Source: Candidatus Omnitrophota bacterium (GTDB taxonomy: Bacteria > Omnitrophota > Gorgyraeia > Kaelpiales > Kaelpiaceae). Taken from it: 15,099 nucleotides of DNA. Below the pieces are notes generated by a model. It worked only from the letters and a program-made list of their open reading frames with translations, had not been told where the DNA came from and searched no databases. A program made the position numbers and the translations under genes. Positions 1 to 6,980 of this stretch are shown here, in pieces (the stretch's first letter is position 1; each line of letters starts with the position of its first letter). The stretch covers positions 1-15,099 of the forward strand of contig JAQUNS010000004.1 of NCBI GenBank assembly GCA_028717465.1. Direction: 5' to 3'.

Positions 1-2
1 TT

Positions 3-188
3 TTTCAGCCAGTCCACAACATTTATTTATTAATTGCCTCAGAAAACGGAATTTTTGCCGCTTTATTTTTTCTGGCGTTTTTAGCGATGATATTTTATCC
101 GGCAATCGATTCGCTAAGAAACGGAGAGGTGATTTTTATTCTTTATCTTATGTTTTTATCTTTTTGCATTATTTCTCTTACGGATCAT
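3..188 (+). pseudogene. O-antigen polymerase/ligase-like protein (Wzy/WaaL family), C-terminal fragment, broken at its 3' end
   Basis: The third forward frame is open from the window edge and encodes a hydrophobic segment beginning QPVHNIYLLIASENGIF. The (V)HN-YL--ASE-G pattern is typical of the last periplasmic loop and following helices of O-antigen ligases/polymerases, membrane enzymes that polymerise or transfer lipid-linked glycans. Two hydrophobic stretches follow (about codons 16-33 and 43-60), then ISLTDHF, matching the LDHY/TDHF element near the family's C-terminus. After that point the frame (open to a TAA at 261-263) reads a charged, unrelated tail that is only the wrong frame of purB. 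The gene therefore stops being itself at about 181-190. The 5' part lies outside the window. Family assignment rests on a short stretch and is moderate; the break is clear because the purB frame takes over at the same place. Confidence 0.6.
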
Positions 189-810
189 TTCTTATGCCTT
201 AGCCGCAGCGTCGCTAGAAAGATTCGCAACCGAGATAAGGCATCTTCAGAGAACAGAGGTTAATGAGGTTTTGGAACCGTTCGGCAAAGGCCAGAAAGGT
301 TCTTCTGCCATGCCGCACAAAAGAAACCCGATTCTATGTGAACGCTTATCCGGTTTAGCCAGAATGTTCAGAGGCTACCTTGTTCCGGCTGTTGAGAATA
401 TAACCCTCTGGCACGAACGCGACATCTCTCACTCTTCGGTGGAACGGATTATACTTCCGGATGCTTTTATTCTCCTGGATTATATGTTCTATGTTGTTAC
501 TAAAATAGTAAAAGGCTTAGATGTTAATCAAGATGCAGTTAAAAATAATCTCTGGCTCAAAAAAGGACTTTTTGCCTCGGGCAGAATCATGATCATGCTT
601 ATAGACAGAGGGCTTTCACGTTCTGCAGCATACGATCTGGTGCAGGGTCCGGCTTTAAAATCCTACAGAGAAAAACTGGACTTCAAAGACCTGGTATTAA
701 AGGATTCCAATATAAAAAAATATTTAGATAAGAAAGAGATTGTAAGTGCGTTTGATTTAAAGTCATATCTTAAGTACACAGAGACTATATTCAAAAGATT
801 CAAGATCTAA
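181..810 (+). pseudogene. purB: adenylosuccinate lyase, C-terminal half only (N-terminal ~220 residues missing)
   Basis: PurB cleaves SAICAR to AICAR and adenylosuccinate to AMP, releasing fumarate. From the CGG at 181 the frame reads RIISYALAAASLERFATEIR, then HLQRTEV and the fumarase/aspartase superfamily signature KGQKGSSAMPHKRNP, whose serine loop is catalytic. HERDISHSSVERI follows, and the C-terminus is complete at the TAA. About 160 residues follow the signature, as in full-length PurB, but the family is about 430 residues long and everything before the RDR-like helix is absent, including the N-terminal substrate-binding histidine regions. The same frame upstream has several stops. TTG at 271 is the first near-start codon, but it lies inside conserved sequence and has no ribosome binding site. 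The remnant cannot be a working lyase alone. It is either a deletion pseudogene or an assembly join. It shares 4 bp with the convergent transporter gene. Confidence 0.85.
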
Positions 811-1229
811 ATTCTTAACAGCAGTATGCCGCCCACTATCAGAAGTACCCCGGCTAATTTGTATATCGTTATCTGTTCCCCCAGCAGCAACACAGAGAGT
901 ATAAAGGCTATTAAAGGATAACTGCCGGCGATAGTTACCACTCGGGATGGATCCCAACTTTTAAGCGCCGTGAAATAGAATAATTGCCCCAGCAGCCCCG
1001 CCAATAATCCTCCGGCTATTATAAGCACTACGCTTACGTGGTCTGCGGCAAATATTTTTCTATAGGAATGTTTAAAACAGAACGTTAGCCAGAGAGCCGT
1101 TGTTATGGCAAGCGACCTTAAAAATACCGCCTGGAGAGGCTCGATTTTTTTAAGCGCTGTTTTCTCAAGCATAGGCGTAATGCCCCAAGCCAGAGCTGCC
1201 AGCAGTGCATATAAAAGTCCTTTATTCAT
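807..1229 (-). CDS. EamA/DMT-superfamily small transporter, single-domain (140 aa)
   Basis: This is a hydrophobic 140-residue protein with about five predicted membrane helices (residues 3-21, 33-51, 66-86, 95-116 and 123-139). The C-terminal block with AGSYPLIAFILSVLLLGEQI, followed by the KLAGVLLIVGGILLL helix, is the classic EamA pattern. Most EamA exporters are about 280-300 residues with two repeats. This one has a single repeat, so it likely works as a dimer, as small multidrug resistance (EmrE-like) proteins do. The substrate cannot be told. The start is the ATG at 1229 (MNKGLLYALLAALAWG), which opens the first helix directly. No Shine-Dalgarno sequence precedes it, but a TAAAAT hexamer lies 9 nt upstream. 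The TAG stop shares bases with the purB remnant's stop, and the gene diverges from purM. Confidence 0.85.
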   Translation of the reverse strand: MNKGLLYALLAALAWGITPMLEKTALKKIEPLQAVFLRSLAITTALWLTFCFKHSYRKIFAADHVSVVLIIAGGLLAGLLGQLFYFTALKSWDPSRVVTIAGSYPLIAFILSVLLLGEQITIYKLAGVLLIVGGILLLRI

Positions 1230-1238
1230 CAGCTATCT

Positions 1239-1267
1239 ATTTTATTCAAATTAAAATCAAAGGTCAC
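1239..1267 (-). promoter_or_regulatory. candidate promoter of the EamA gene, with very short or no leader
   Basis: Read on the minus strand: GTGACC (-35 candidate, 1262-1267), a 17-nt spacer, TAAAAT (-10 candidate, 1239-1244), then 9 nt to the ATG. A start about 7 nt after the -10 would leave a leader of only about 3 nt, consistent with the lack of a Shine-Dalgarno sequence. The -35 matches consensus at 4 of 6 positions, so this is suggestive only. Confidence 0.4.
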
Positions 1268-1277
1268 TTATTTTATT

Positions 1278-1310
1278 TTGAAAAATCCTGGTATCCATAT
1301 ATAATATAAT
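1278..1310 (+). promoter_or_regulatory. sigma70-like promoter of the purM cluster
   Basis: TTGAAA at 1278-1283 is followed after 16 nt by a perfect TATAAT at 1300-1305. A second overlapping TATAAT at 1305-1310 would sit at a 21-nt spacing, so the first is preferred. The predicted start near 1312 gives a leader of about 115 nt. CTCTG (1311-1315) can pair with CAGAG (1363-1367), enclosing GAAAAAT (1325-1331) and ATTTTTC (1345-1351), which also pair. A weak stem at the transcript start is therefore possible. I see no known purine riboswitch core. Confidence 0.6.
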
Positions 1311-1410
1311 CTCTGTTTAAATATGAAAAATATTTCGTTTTCAAATTTTTCCAAAAGCATAGCAGAGTATTAAAAATTTCTATTCATAAACCGTATTTTA
1401 TGCCAAGTTA

Positions 1411-1421
1411 AAGGAGAGGAG
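1411..1421 (+). promoter_or_regulatory. ribosome binding site of purM
   Basis: A purine-rich AAGGAGAGGAG block lies 6-11 nt before the ATG at 1428. It is the strongest Shine-Dalgarno sequence in the window and fixes the purM start. It also shows that the organism uses this signal for some genes. Confidence 0.8.
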
Positions 1422-1427
1422 CCTAAA

Positions 1428-2432
1428 ATGATAGACTATAAAAAAGCAGGCGTAAATATAGACAGAGCCAATCTGTTTGTTAAAAAGATAATGCCGATTG
1501 CAGCTTCAACAAGGTCTACAAATGTTCTGGCAGACATAGGGCCTTTTGCGGCATTTTATAGCATAAAGAGTTTCAGTTATTTTAAGCATCCTGTCCTGGT
1601 CTCCTCAACCGACGGCGTGGGAACCAAGATAAAATTATGTATTCAGACAGGCAAACTCACAGTGGCAGGATATGATCTTGTAGCTATGAATGTGAACGAT
1701 ATTATGACAACAGGGGCCAGGCCGTTGTTTTTCTTGGATTATTTTGCGACCTCTAAATTAGACATAAAACAGGGCGAGCAGATTATTAAAGGTATTGCCA
1801 GAGGCTGCCGTGATTCCGGTATGAGCTTGATCGGAGGTGAGACTGCGGAATTGCCGGGTTTTTACCAGGAGAGGGATTTTGACTTAGCAGGTTTTGCTTT
1901 GGGCATCATTGACAAATCAGATATTATTAACGGCAGCAATATAAAACCGAAAGATTTAATAATAGGCTTGCCTTCATCCGGGCCGCACAGCAACGGCTAC
2001 TCTTTAATTAGAAAGCTCTTTACGGCATCAGAAGCTCAATCAGCGCGGTTTAAGGATATCTTAAAACCGACAAAAATATACACAAAAGATATTTTAATGC
2101 TGATAGGGAGAGGCATAAAAATTAAAGGCATGGCCCATATTACAGGCGGCGGATTTTACGACAACATAGAAAGGATTCTGCCTAAAGGCGTTTGCGCTGA
2201 TTTGGTTAAAGGCAGTTGGCCGGTTCAGGGCGTTTTTAAAGAGATTCAGGCCAGAGCCGGCATAAACGATGAAAAGATGTACCGGACATTTAATATGGGA
2301 ATAGGTTTTATACTTGTTCTGGCAGAAGATGAATGGCCCAAGATAAATAAAATTTTTAAGAGCCTTAGCCAGAAAGCCTATCTAATAGGCAGAATAGCTA
2401 AGGGCAAAAAAGAGGTAAGAGTCTCTGCATAA
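1428..2432 (+). CDS. purM: phosphoribosylformylglycinamidine cyclo-ligase (AIR synthetase)
   Basis: PurM closes the imidazole ring: ATP-dependent conversion of FGAM to aminoimidazole ribonucleotide (AIR), step five of cytosolic de novo purine synthesis. The protein is 334 residues, close to the usual 340-350. Visible family blocks are DIGPFAAFY (36-44), STDGVGTKIKL (60-70, nucleotide binding), VAMNVNDIMTTGARPLFFLD (85-104), LIGGETAELPGFY (134-146), GLPSSGPHSNGYSL (180-193) and HITGGGFYDNIERILP (237-252). The start MIDYKKAGV(N/D)I is the family's canonical N-terminus. It opens a cluster in which purD follows after 1 bp and purE after another 1 bp. Its product AIR is the substrate of the PurE step encoded two genes downstream. 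Confidence 0.97.
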   Translation: MIDYKKAGVNIDRANLFVKKIMPIAASTRSTNVLADIGPFAAFYSIKSFSYFKHPVLVSSTDGVGTKIKLCIQTGKLTVAGYDLVAMNVNDIMTTGARPLFFLDYFATSKLDIKQGEQIIKGIARGCRDSGMSLIGGETAELPGFYQERDFDLAGFALGIIDKSDIINGSNIKPKDLIIGLPSSGPHSNGYSLIRKLFTASEAQSARFKDILKPTKIYTKDILMLIGRGIKIKGMAHITGGGFYDNIERILPKGVCADLVKGSWPVQGVFKEIQARAGINDEKMYRTFNMGIGFILVLAEDEWPKINKIFKSLSQKAYLIGRIAKGKKEVRVSA

Positions 2433-2433
2433 T

Positions 2434-3711
2434 ATGAGAGTTTTAATCTTGGGTTCCGGAGGACGGGAGCATGCTCTGGCTTGGAAGTTAAAAGCATCAA
2501 AGATGGTTAAAGATATTTTCGTCTTGCCCGGCAACGGCGGAATATTAAAATTAGCCCAAGGCCTAGATATTGATATTGCCGATTTAGATAAGATAGCAGA
2601 TTTTGCACAGGAGAACAGGATAGACTTAACTGTCGTCGGGCCTGAGGTTCCGCTTGTTGGCGGAATAGCGGATATATTTTTAGACAGAGGCCTAGTTATA
2701 TTCGGGCCCTCAAAGTCGGCGGCTAGGTTGGAGGGCAGCAAAGCTTTTGCCAAAAGATTTATGAAAGACGAAGGCATAACAACCGCAGATTTCGAAGTCT
2801 TTGACGACTATAATCAAGCTAAAGAATATGTAAGCAGCAGCAATTTTCCTATTGTAATAAAAGCAGACGGTTTATGCAGCGGCAAAGGTGTCTTTGTAGT
2901 AAACAGCAGAGAGGAGGCCCAGAGAGCGCTTGGGCTCCTGATGAGAGAGAGGATCTTTGGTGATGCCGGAGAGACGGTAGTTATTGAACAATACCTGAAA
3001 GGCGAAGAGGCTTCTATTATTGTTGTTTCAGACGGAGATAATTTTATCGGCCTTGCTTCTGCCCAGGACCATAAGCAGATTTACGAATGCGATAAGGGGC
3101 CCAATACCGGCGGCATGGGTGCATACTCTCCTGCTCCGCTGGTAGAAGGGGAGTTGCTGGACAAGATTCTGGATAGAGTTATCAGGCCTACTATATCAGG
3201 CATGAAGAGAAGGGGCTGTTCTTTTAAGGGCGCGCTGTATGCCGGAGTTATGATCAAAGATATGGAGCCCTATGTCCTAGAATATAATGTCAGATTCGGA
3301 GACCCCGAAACTCAGGCAATACTGCCCAGATTAAAGTCTGACCTTGCTTATCTTTTAGAGGCAGCTGCGAAAAAAAGCTTGAAAAATATAACACTGAACT
3401 GGGAGCGCAGGGCCTGTGTAAGCGTTACTTTAGCGTCAGGAGGGTATCCGGCAGAATATGAGCAATCCAAAGAGATAATCGGTTTAGATAAAGCAGAAGG
3501 TTTGCAGGATGTTGTTGTTTTTCATGCCGGGACAAAAAACATTGATAATAAATATTTTACCAGCGGAGGAAGAGTTTTAAATGTTACTGCATTGGGCGAC
3601 AGCATAAAAGAGGCTAAGGAAAGAGCATATTATGCGGTTGAGATGATAAAGTTTGACAAGATGTATTACAGGAGAGATATTTCAGATAAAGCTTTAAAAA
3701 GAGAGGTGTAA
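2434..3711 (+). CDS. purD: phosphoribosylamine--glycine ligase (GAR synthetase)
   Basis: PurD joins glycine to phosphoribosylamine with ATP to give glycinamide ribonucleotide, step two of purine synthesis. The 425 residues match the bacterial length. The N-terminal domain starts MRVLILGSGGREHALAWKL and contains LPGNGG (31-36) and VVGPEVPLVGG (67-77). The ATP-grasp core contains FPIVIKADGLCSGKGVFV (138-155), the loop with HKQ...KGPNTGGMGAYSP (213-233), and the metal-binding EYNVRFGDPETQ (283-294). The C-terminal domain contains FHAGT (363-367) and SGGRVLNV (377-384). All expected motifs are intact. It begins 1 bp after the purM stop, with a purine-rich AAGAGGTAAGAG inside the end of purM as a likely ribosome site, so translation is probably coupled. 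Its glycine could come from the glyA product encoded downstream. Confidence 0.97.
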   Translation: MRVLILGSGGREHALAWKLKASKMVKDIFVLPGNGGILKLAQGLDIDIADLDKIADFAQENRIDLTVVGPEVPLVGGIADIFLDRGLVIFGPSKSAARLEGSKAFAKRFMKDEGITTADFEVFDDYNQAKEYVSSSNFPIVIKADGLCSGKGVFVVNSREEAQRALGLLMRERIFGDAGETVVIEQYLKGEEASIIVVSDGDNFIGLASAQDHKQIYECDKGPNTGGMGAYSPAPLVEGELLDKILDRVIRPTISGMKRRGCSFKGALYAGVMIKDMEPYVLEYNVRFGDPETQAILPRLKSDLAYLLEAAAKKSLKNITLNWERRACVSVTLASGGYPAEYEQSKEIIGLDKAEGLQDVVVFHAGTKNIDNKYFTSGGRVLNVTALGDSIKEAKERAYYAVEMIKFDKMYYRRDISDKALKREV

Positions 3712-3712
3712 T

Positions 3713-4216
3713 ATGAAGAGTCCGTTGATAGCGATAGTCTTAGGCAGCGATTCAGATTTACCTTTAATAAAATCAGGCATCGAAAGTTTAAAATCATTTA
3801 ACATATCTTATGAAGTCAGGATATTGTCAGCCCACAGATGCCCGGACGAAGTCAGAAAATTTGCCCGCAGCGCTTCTAAGCGAGGCATAAAAGCGATAAT
3901 AGCCTGCGCCGGAATGGCAGCTCACCTGCCCGGGGTCATAGCCTCTTTTACAATTGTTCCGGTTATAGGGGTTCCCCTGCCTTCCAAGATGCTCAAAGGC
4001 GTGGACTCGCTGGCCTCTATACTGCAGATGCCTGCCGGAATACCGGTTGCTACGATGAGCATAGGAGAGCCGGGCGTTAGAAACGGCATTTTGTTTGCTT
4101 TAGAGATAATAGCTTTAAATAACGAAAGAGTAAAAAGACAATTGATTAAACACAAAGATAATTTAAGAAGAAAAGTGCTGGAGAAAGACGAAAAAGTGGC
4201 TACTATATTTTCATGA
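3713..4216 (+). CDS. purE: 5-(carboxyamino)imidazole ribonucleotide mutase (class I PurE-like)
   Basis: PurE forms carboxyaminoimidazole ribonucleotide (CAIR) from N5-CAIR in class I enzymes, or directly from AIR and CO2 in class II. The 167-residue protein shows GSDSDLPLI (11-19), SAHRCPD with the catalytic histidine (39-45, His41), ACAGMAAHLPGV (64-75), PVIGVPL (83-89) and DSLASILQMPAGIPVATM (98-115). The SAHR and AAHLPG elements fit class I. Class I enzymes normally need PurK to make N5-CAIR, and no purK is present in this window. SAHRCP has Cys where Thr is usual. The tail after about 135 is basic and longer than in E. coli. The gene starts 1 bp after purD, with AGAGGTG upstream, and its stop overlaps the next start as ATGA. 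Confidence 0.95.
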   Translation: MKSPLIAIVLGSDSDLPLIKSGIESLKSFNISYEVRILSAHRCPDEVRKFARSASKRGIKAIIACAGMAAHLPGVIASFTIVPVIGVPLPSKMLKGVDSLASILQMPAGIPVATMSIGEPGVRNGILFALEIIALNNERVKRQLIKHKDNLRRKVLEKDEKVATIFS

Positions 4217-4827
4217 ACACAGAGTATCTAAGATTAAATATTTTTGAGCCGGAGAGGGATAAGTTAGAGATAATAGTGCAGGTTTTAAGAACAGGCGGGC
4301 TGGTTGTCCTGCCTACCGAAACAGTTTACGGAGTAGGATTTGACCCCGATTCTGAAATTGCCGCCCGGAAGATAAAAGCAGTAAAAGAGACAAGAGAGAA
4401 GCCCTACAGCTTATGCATTCCTGATTTAAGCTGGATCAAAAGCTATCAGGTTGAGGAGAGATCTTTAAGCAATCTTTCTGTCATTGAAGATTTATTGCCC
4501 GGCCCGATAACTTTTGTTTTAAATATAAAAAACAGAGGCAAAATAGGCTTTAGAATACCGCTTAACAAAATAACTCAAAGCGCTGTAGAAATATTTGCCA
4601 GGCCGATAGCTTTAGCCAGCGCAAATGCCTCAGACAAAATTCCTGCCAGCAATGCCCAGGAGGCTTTTGACTACTTGTTGAGTAAAGTGGATTTAATAAT
4701 CGACGGGGGTTGTTCTACGCTTTGCGTGCCATCTATGGTACTTGATTTAACAGAAAATCCTGTTAAGATTTTAAGGGAAGGGCCTTTGTTTGTTAATGAA
4801 GAGGTTCGCAAAAGATATAATATCTAA
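4213..4827 (+). CDS. tsaC: L-threonylcarbamoyladenylate synthase (TsaC/Sua5/YrdC family)
   Basis: The enzyme makes threonylcarbamoyl-AMP from threonine, bicarbonate and ATP, the first step of the t6A37 modification of ANN-decoding tRNAs. The 204 residues correspond to the YrdC domain alone; the extra C-terminal Sua5 domain is absent. Motifs seen are VLPTETVYGVG (32-42), LLPGPITFVL (94-103), GFRIP (112-116), ASANAS (135-140, the S-x-N element), PSMVLDL (173-179) and ILREG (186-190). The usual K-x-R-P-x-x-K-P element is compressed here to KETREKP (58-64), so the lysine/arginine spacing is unusual. It overlaps purE by 4 bp (ATGA) and has no separate Shine-Dalgarno sequence, suggesting coupled translation. 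A phosphatase gene follows after 6 bp, as in the Bacillus ywlC region. Confidence 0.92.
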   Translation: MNTEYLRLNIFEPERDKLEIIVQVLRTGGLVVLPTETVYGVGFDPDSEIAARKIKAVKETREKPYSLCIPDLSWIKSYQVEERSLSNLSVIEDLLPGPITFVLNIKNRGKIGFRIPLNKITQSAVEIFARPIALASANASDKIPASNAQEAFDYLLSKVDLIIDGGCSTLCVPSMVLDLTENPVKILREGPLFVNEEVRKRYNI

Positions 4828-4833
4828 TCTAGG

Positions 4834-5298
4834 ATGAAAATACTATTTGTCTGCACAGGCAACAGTTGCCGCAGCCCAATGGCTTCGGTTATGCTGGGGA
4901 AAATGGCACAAGATGAGGGCTTAGATATAGATGCTGACAGTTGCGGCAGCGAGGCTTTTTTAGGGCTTAAAATTAGCAGGGAGGCTGCAGATGTTTTAAG
5001 AAGAGAAGGCATGGGCCGTGTAGAGTATAAGTCCAAGCCGTTAAATAAACAACTGATCGAATGGGCGGATATTATTTTAGTCATGGAGAACAGGCACAAG
5101 TTGAGAGTTATAGAAGAGAGTCCGGGCGCTGAGAGGAAAACATATTTGCTTACGGAATTTGCCAACTCAGAAATTCGGGAGATAGTTGATCCGATCGGGA
5201 AGCCGCTCGAGGTTTATGAAGGCCTATTTATGGATTTAAAGTTTTATCTGGTTAAAATATTAGAAAGGATCAAAAATGAAAGTAGCTCTAGGCAGTGA
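4834..5298 (+). CDS. ywlE: low-molecular-weight phosphatase family, YwlE-like (protein arginine or tyrosine phosphatase)
   Basis: The N-terminus MKILFVCTGNSCRSPMA carries the C-x5-R phosphate-binding loop (Cys7 to Arg13), and DP at 119-120 supplies the general-acid aspartate. The length of 154 residues is normal. Members hydrolyse phosphotyrosine or phosphoarginine through a cysteinyl-phosphate. Tyrosine phosphatases commonly read C-L-G-N-I-C, whereas YwlE arginine phosphatases read C-T-G-N-T-C. Here the loop is C-T-G-N-S-C, closer to YwlE. The neighbours (tsaC before, rpiB and glyA after) match the Bacillus ywlC-ywlE-ywlF-glyA order, which favours the YwlE branch. No McsB-type arginine kinase is visible in the window, so the substrate is unproven. 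The 3' end overlaps rpiB by 23 bp. Confidence 0.85.
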   Translation: MKILFVCTGNSCRSPMASVMLGKMAQDEGLDIDADSCGSEAFLGLKISREAADVLRREGMGRVEYKSKPLNKQLIEWADIILVMENRHKLRVIEESPGAERKTYLLTEFANSEIREIVDPIGKPLEVYEGLFMDLKFYLVKILERIKNESSSRQ

Positions 5299-5710
5299 CC
5301 ATAGAGGTTTTAAAATTAAAGAAGAGGTTAAAGAATTTCTTAAAAGCAGAAAGATTGATTTTTTAGACCAGGGTACTTTTAGCCAGGAATCTTGCGACTA
5401 TCCGGATTTTGGAAAAAAAGCAGTCCAGATCGTGGTGGACGGCAATGCCGATTTTGCAATACTTATATGCGGCAGCGGCATAGGAATGTCTGTAGTTGCC
5501 AATAAATTCAAAGGCATAAGAGGCGCGCTTTGTATTAACAGCAAGATGGCGGCTCTGGCGCGCGAGCACAACAATGCCAATGTTTTAATAATAGCGGCGA
5601 ATTTTACAACCCAAGATGAGCTTAAAGATATTTTGGAGTCTTGGTTTACCAGTAAATTTCAAGGGGGCAGGCATGGACAGAGAATCGCTAAAATTGCAGA
5701 ACTCGAATAA
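5276..5710 (+). CDS. rpiB: ribose-5-phosphate isomerase B
   Basis: RpiB interconverts ribose 5-phosphate and ribulose 5-phosphate, feeding PRPP and purine synthesis. The 144 residues include GSDHRGF (6-12), DYPDFG (41-46), ICGSGIGMS (64-72, with the catalytic Cys65), [10 protein letters not shown] (95-104, with the ring-opening His98) and the C-terminal [11 protein letters not shown] (130-140). The segment [11 protein letters not shown] differs from the frequent NVLALGGRVIG. The start is fixed by the canonical N-terminus and an AAAGGA site at 5264-5269, 6 nt from the ATG. The gene overlaps the end of the phosphatase gene by 23 bp, and its own last 38 bp also encode the start of glyA. LacAB/allose isomerase relatives are less likely in this housekeeping setting. 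Confidence 0.94.
   Translation: MKVALGSDHRGFKIKEEVKEFLKSRKIDFLDQGTFSQESCDYPDFGKKAVQIVVDGNADFAILICGSGIGMSVVANKFKGIRGALCINSKMAALAREHNNANVLIIAANFTTQDELKDILESWFTSKFQGGRHGQRIAKIAELE
5661..5667 (+). promoter_or_regulatory. ribosome binding site that sets the glyA start
   Basis: AAGGGGG ends 5 nt before the ATG at 5673. A longer reading from the ATG at 5616 would add 19 residues with no family resemblance, drawn wholly from inside rpiB. The site therefore favours 5673 as the glyA start. Confidence 0.6.
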
Positions 5711-6980
5711 GCATCTTTTCTATCGGCACTTAAGAGAATCAGATCCTGAAATATACAGCTGTATAGTTCAGGAGCTAAACAGGCTTAGAGATAATTTGGA
5801 GCTCATTGCCAGCGAAAATGTTGTGAGCCTGGCAGTTTTAGAAGCTGCTTCCAGCGTTCTGACCAACAAATATGCAGAAGGTTATCCTTCTGCCCGCTGG
5901 TACGGAGGCTGTAAATATGCAGATGAAGTTGAAAGAATAGCGATCAAAAGAGCGAAAGATCTATTTCATGCTGAATATGCCAATGTCCAGCCGCACTCAG
6001 GTACCCAGGCTAATCTAGCCGTGTACTTCTCTGTTTTAAAACCAGGTGAAACTATATTGGCTTTAGACATTGCTTCCGGCGGCCACCTTTCTCACGGGCA
6101 TCCTAAAAATTTCTCGGGCGCTGTCTATAACGTCGTAAGATACGGGGTTGAAAAAGATAGCCAGCTGATAGATTATAACCAGGTTCAAGAGCTAGCCAGA
6201 AAGCACAGGCCCAAGATTATAGTTGCCGGCCACAGCGCTTATCCCAGGATTTTGGATTTTGACAAGTTTAAGGAGATAGCCGGTGAAGTCGGCGCTTATG
6301 TTATGGCAGATATTGCGCACGTAGCCGGGCTTGTTATAGCAGGGCTGCACCCTAATCCCTGCCAAAAAAATATAGAATTTGTTACGACAACAACGCATAA
6401 GACTTTACGCGGAGCCAGAGGCGGTATGATCTTGGCCCAGGAGAGATTTTCCAAAATTCTGGACTCAGCGCTTTTCCCGGGCAGCCAGGGCGGCCCGCTT
6501 CTGCATATAATAGCGGCTAAAGCAGTAGCTTTTAAAGAAGCCGGTGAACCGGAGTTTAAAAAATACCAGGAGCAGGTTCTTAAAAATTCCAGGACAATAG
6601 CCCAAGCCTTTATATCGAAAGGCTACAGGGTTATGACAGGCGGAACAGACAATCACCTGAATCTGGTGGATGTTTATTCAACATATAAAGTTTCCGGTAA
6701 AGATTCTTCTAAATGGCTGGAAGAGGCCAACATCACAGTCAACAAAAATCTGATACCTTACGATACGCTGTCGCCTTTTATTACCAGCGGCATAAGAATA
6801 GGTTCACCGGCAGTGACGACCAGAGGCATGAAAGAGAAAGAGATGCTTGTAATTGTTGAATTGATAGATAAAGTTCTAAAAAATAAAGGCGATGCTGAAA
6901 TTATAGCCAGAGTCAAAGACGATGTCAGAAATCTGCTGAAAAACTTTCCTCTTTATCCGGAGATCAGCGATGAACAATAG
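5673..6980 (+). CDS. glyA: serine hydroxymethyltransferase
   Basis: GlyA is a PLP enzyme converting serine and tetrahydrofolate to glycine and 5,10-methylene-THF. It supplies glycine to PurD and one-carbon units to purine and thymidylate synthesis. With the start at 5673 the protein has 435 residues, slightly longer than E. coli's because of an N-terminal extension of about 20. Motifs seen are [12 protein letters not shown] (41-52), [16 protein letters not shown] (64-79), [13 protein letters not shown] (106-118), [12 protein letters not shown] (213-224) and the PLP lysine in [14 protein letters not shown] (238-251, Lys243). SQGGPLLH (271-278) and [14 protein letters not shown] (372-385) complete the active site. 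It overlaps rpiB by 38 bp and the deaminase gene by 11 bp. All catalytic residues are in place. Confidence 0.96.
   Translation: MDRESLKLQNSNKHLFYRHLRESDPEIYSCIVQELNRLRDNLELIASENVVSLAVLEAASSVLTNKYAEGYPSARWYGGCKYADEVERIAIKRAKDLFHAEYANVQPHSGTQANLAVYFSVLKPGETILALDIASGGHLSHGHPKNFSGAVYNVVRYGVEKDSQLIDYNQVQELARKHRPKIIVAGHSAYPRILDFDKFKEIAGEVGAYVMADIAHVAGLVIAGLHPNPCQKNIEFVTTTTHKTLRGARGGMILAQERFSKILDSALFPGSQGGPLLHIIAAKAVAFKEAGEPEFKKYQEQVLKNSRTIAQAFISKGYRVMTGGTDNHLNLVDVYSTYKVSGKDSSKWLEEANITVNKNLIPYDTLSPFITSGIRIGSPAVTTRGMKEKEMLVIVELIDKVLKNKGDAEIIARVKDDVRNLLKNFPLYPEISDEQ

Noticed and set aside
181..263. The third-frame continuation after TDHF as a genuine C-terminal tail of the O-antigen polymerase
   Set aside because: The same bases in the first frame match conserved PurB sequence (SLERFATEIRHLQRTEV). 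The charged tail is just purB read in the wrong frame.
160..270. Insertion sequence or transposon end at the wzy/purB junction
   Set aside because: No inverted repeats, target-site duplication or transposase fragment is visible; the two coding sequences abut directly.
1311..1427. Purine riboswitch in the purM leader
   Set aside because: The conserved three-way-junction core and loop sequences of purine riboswitches are not present; only a weak AT-rich stem is possible.
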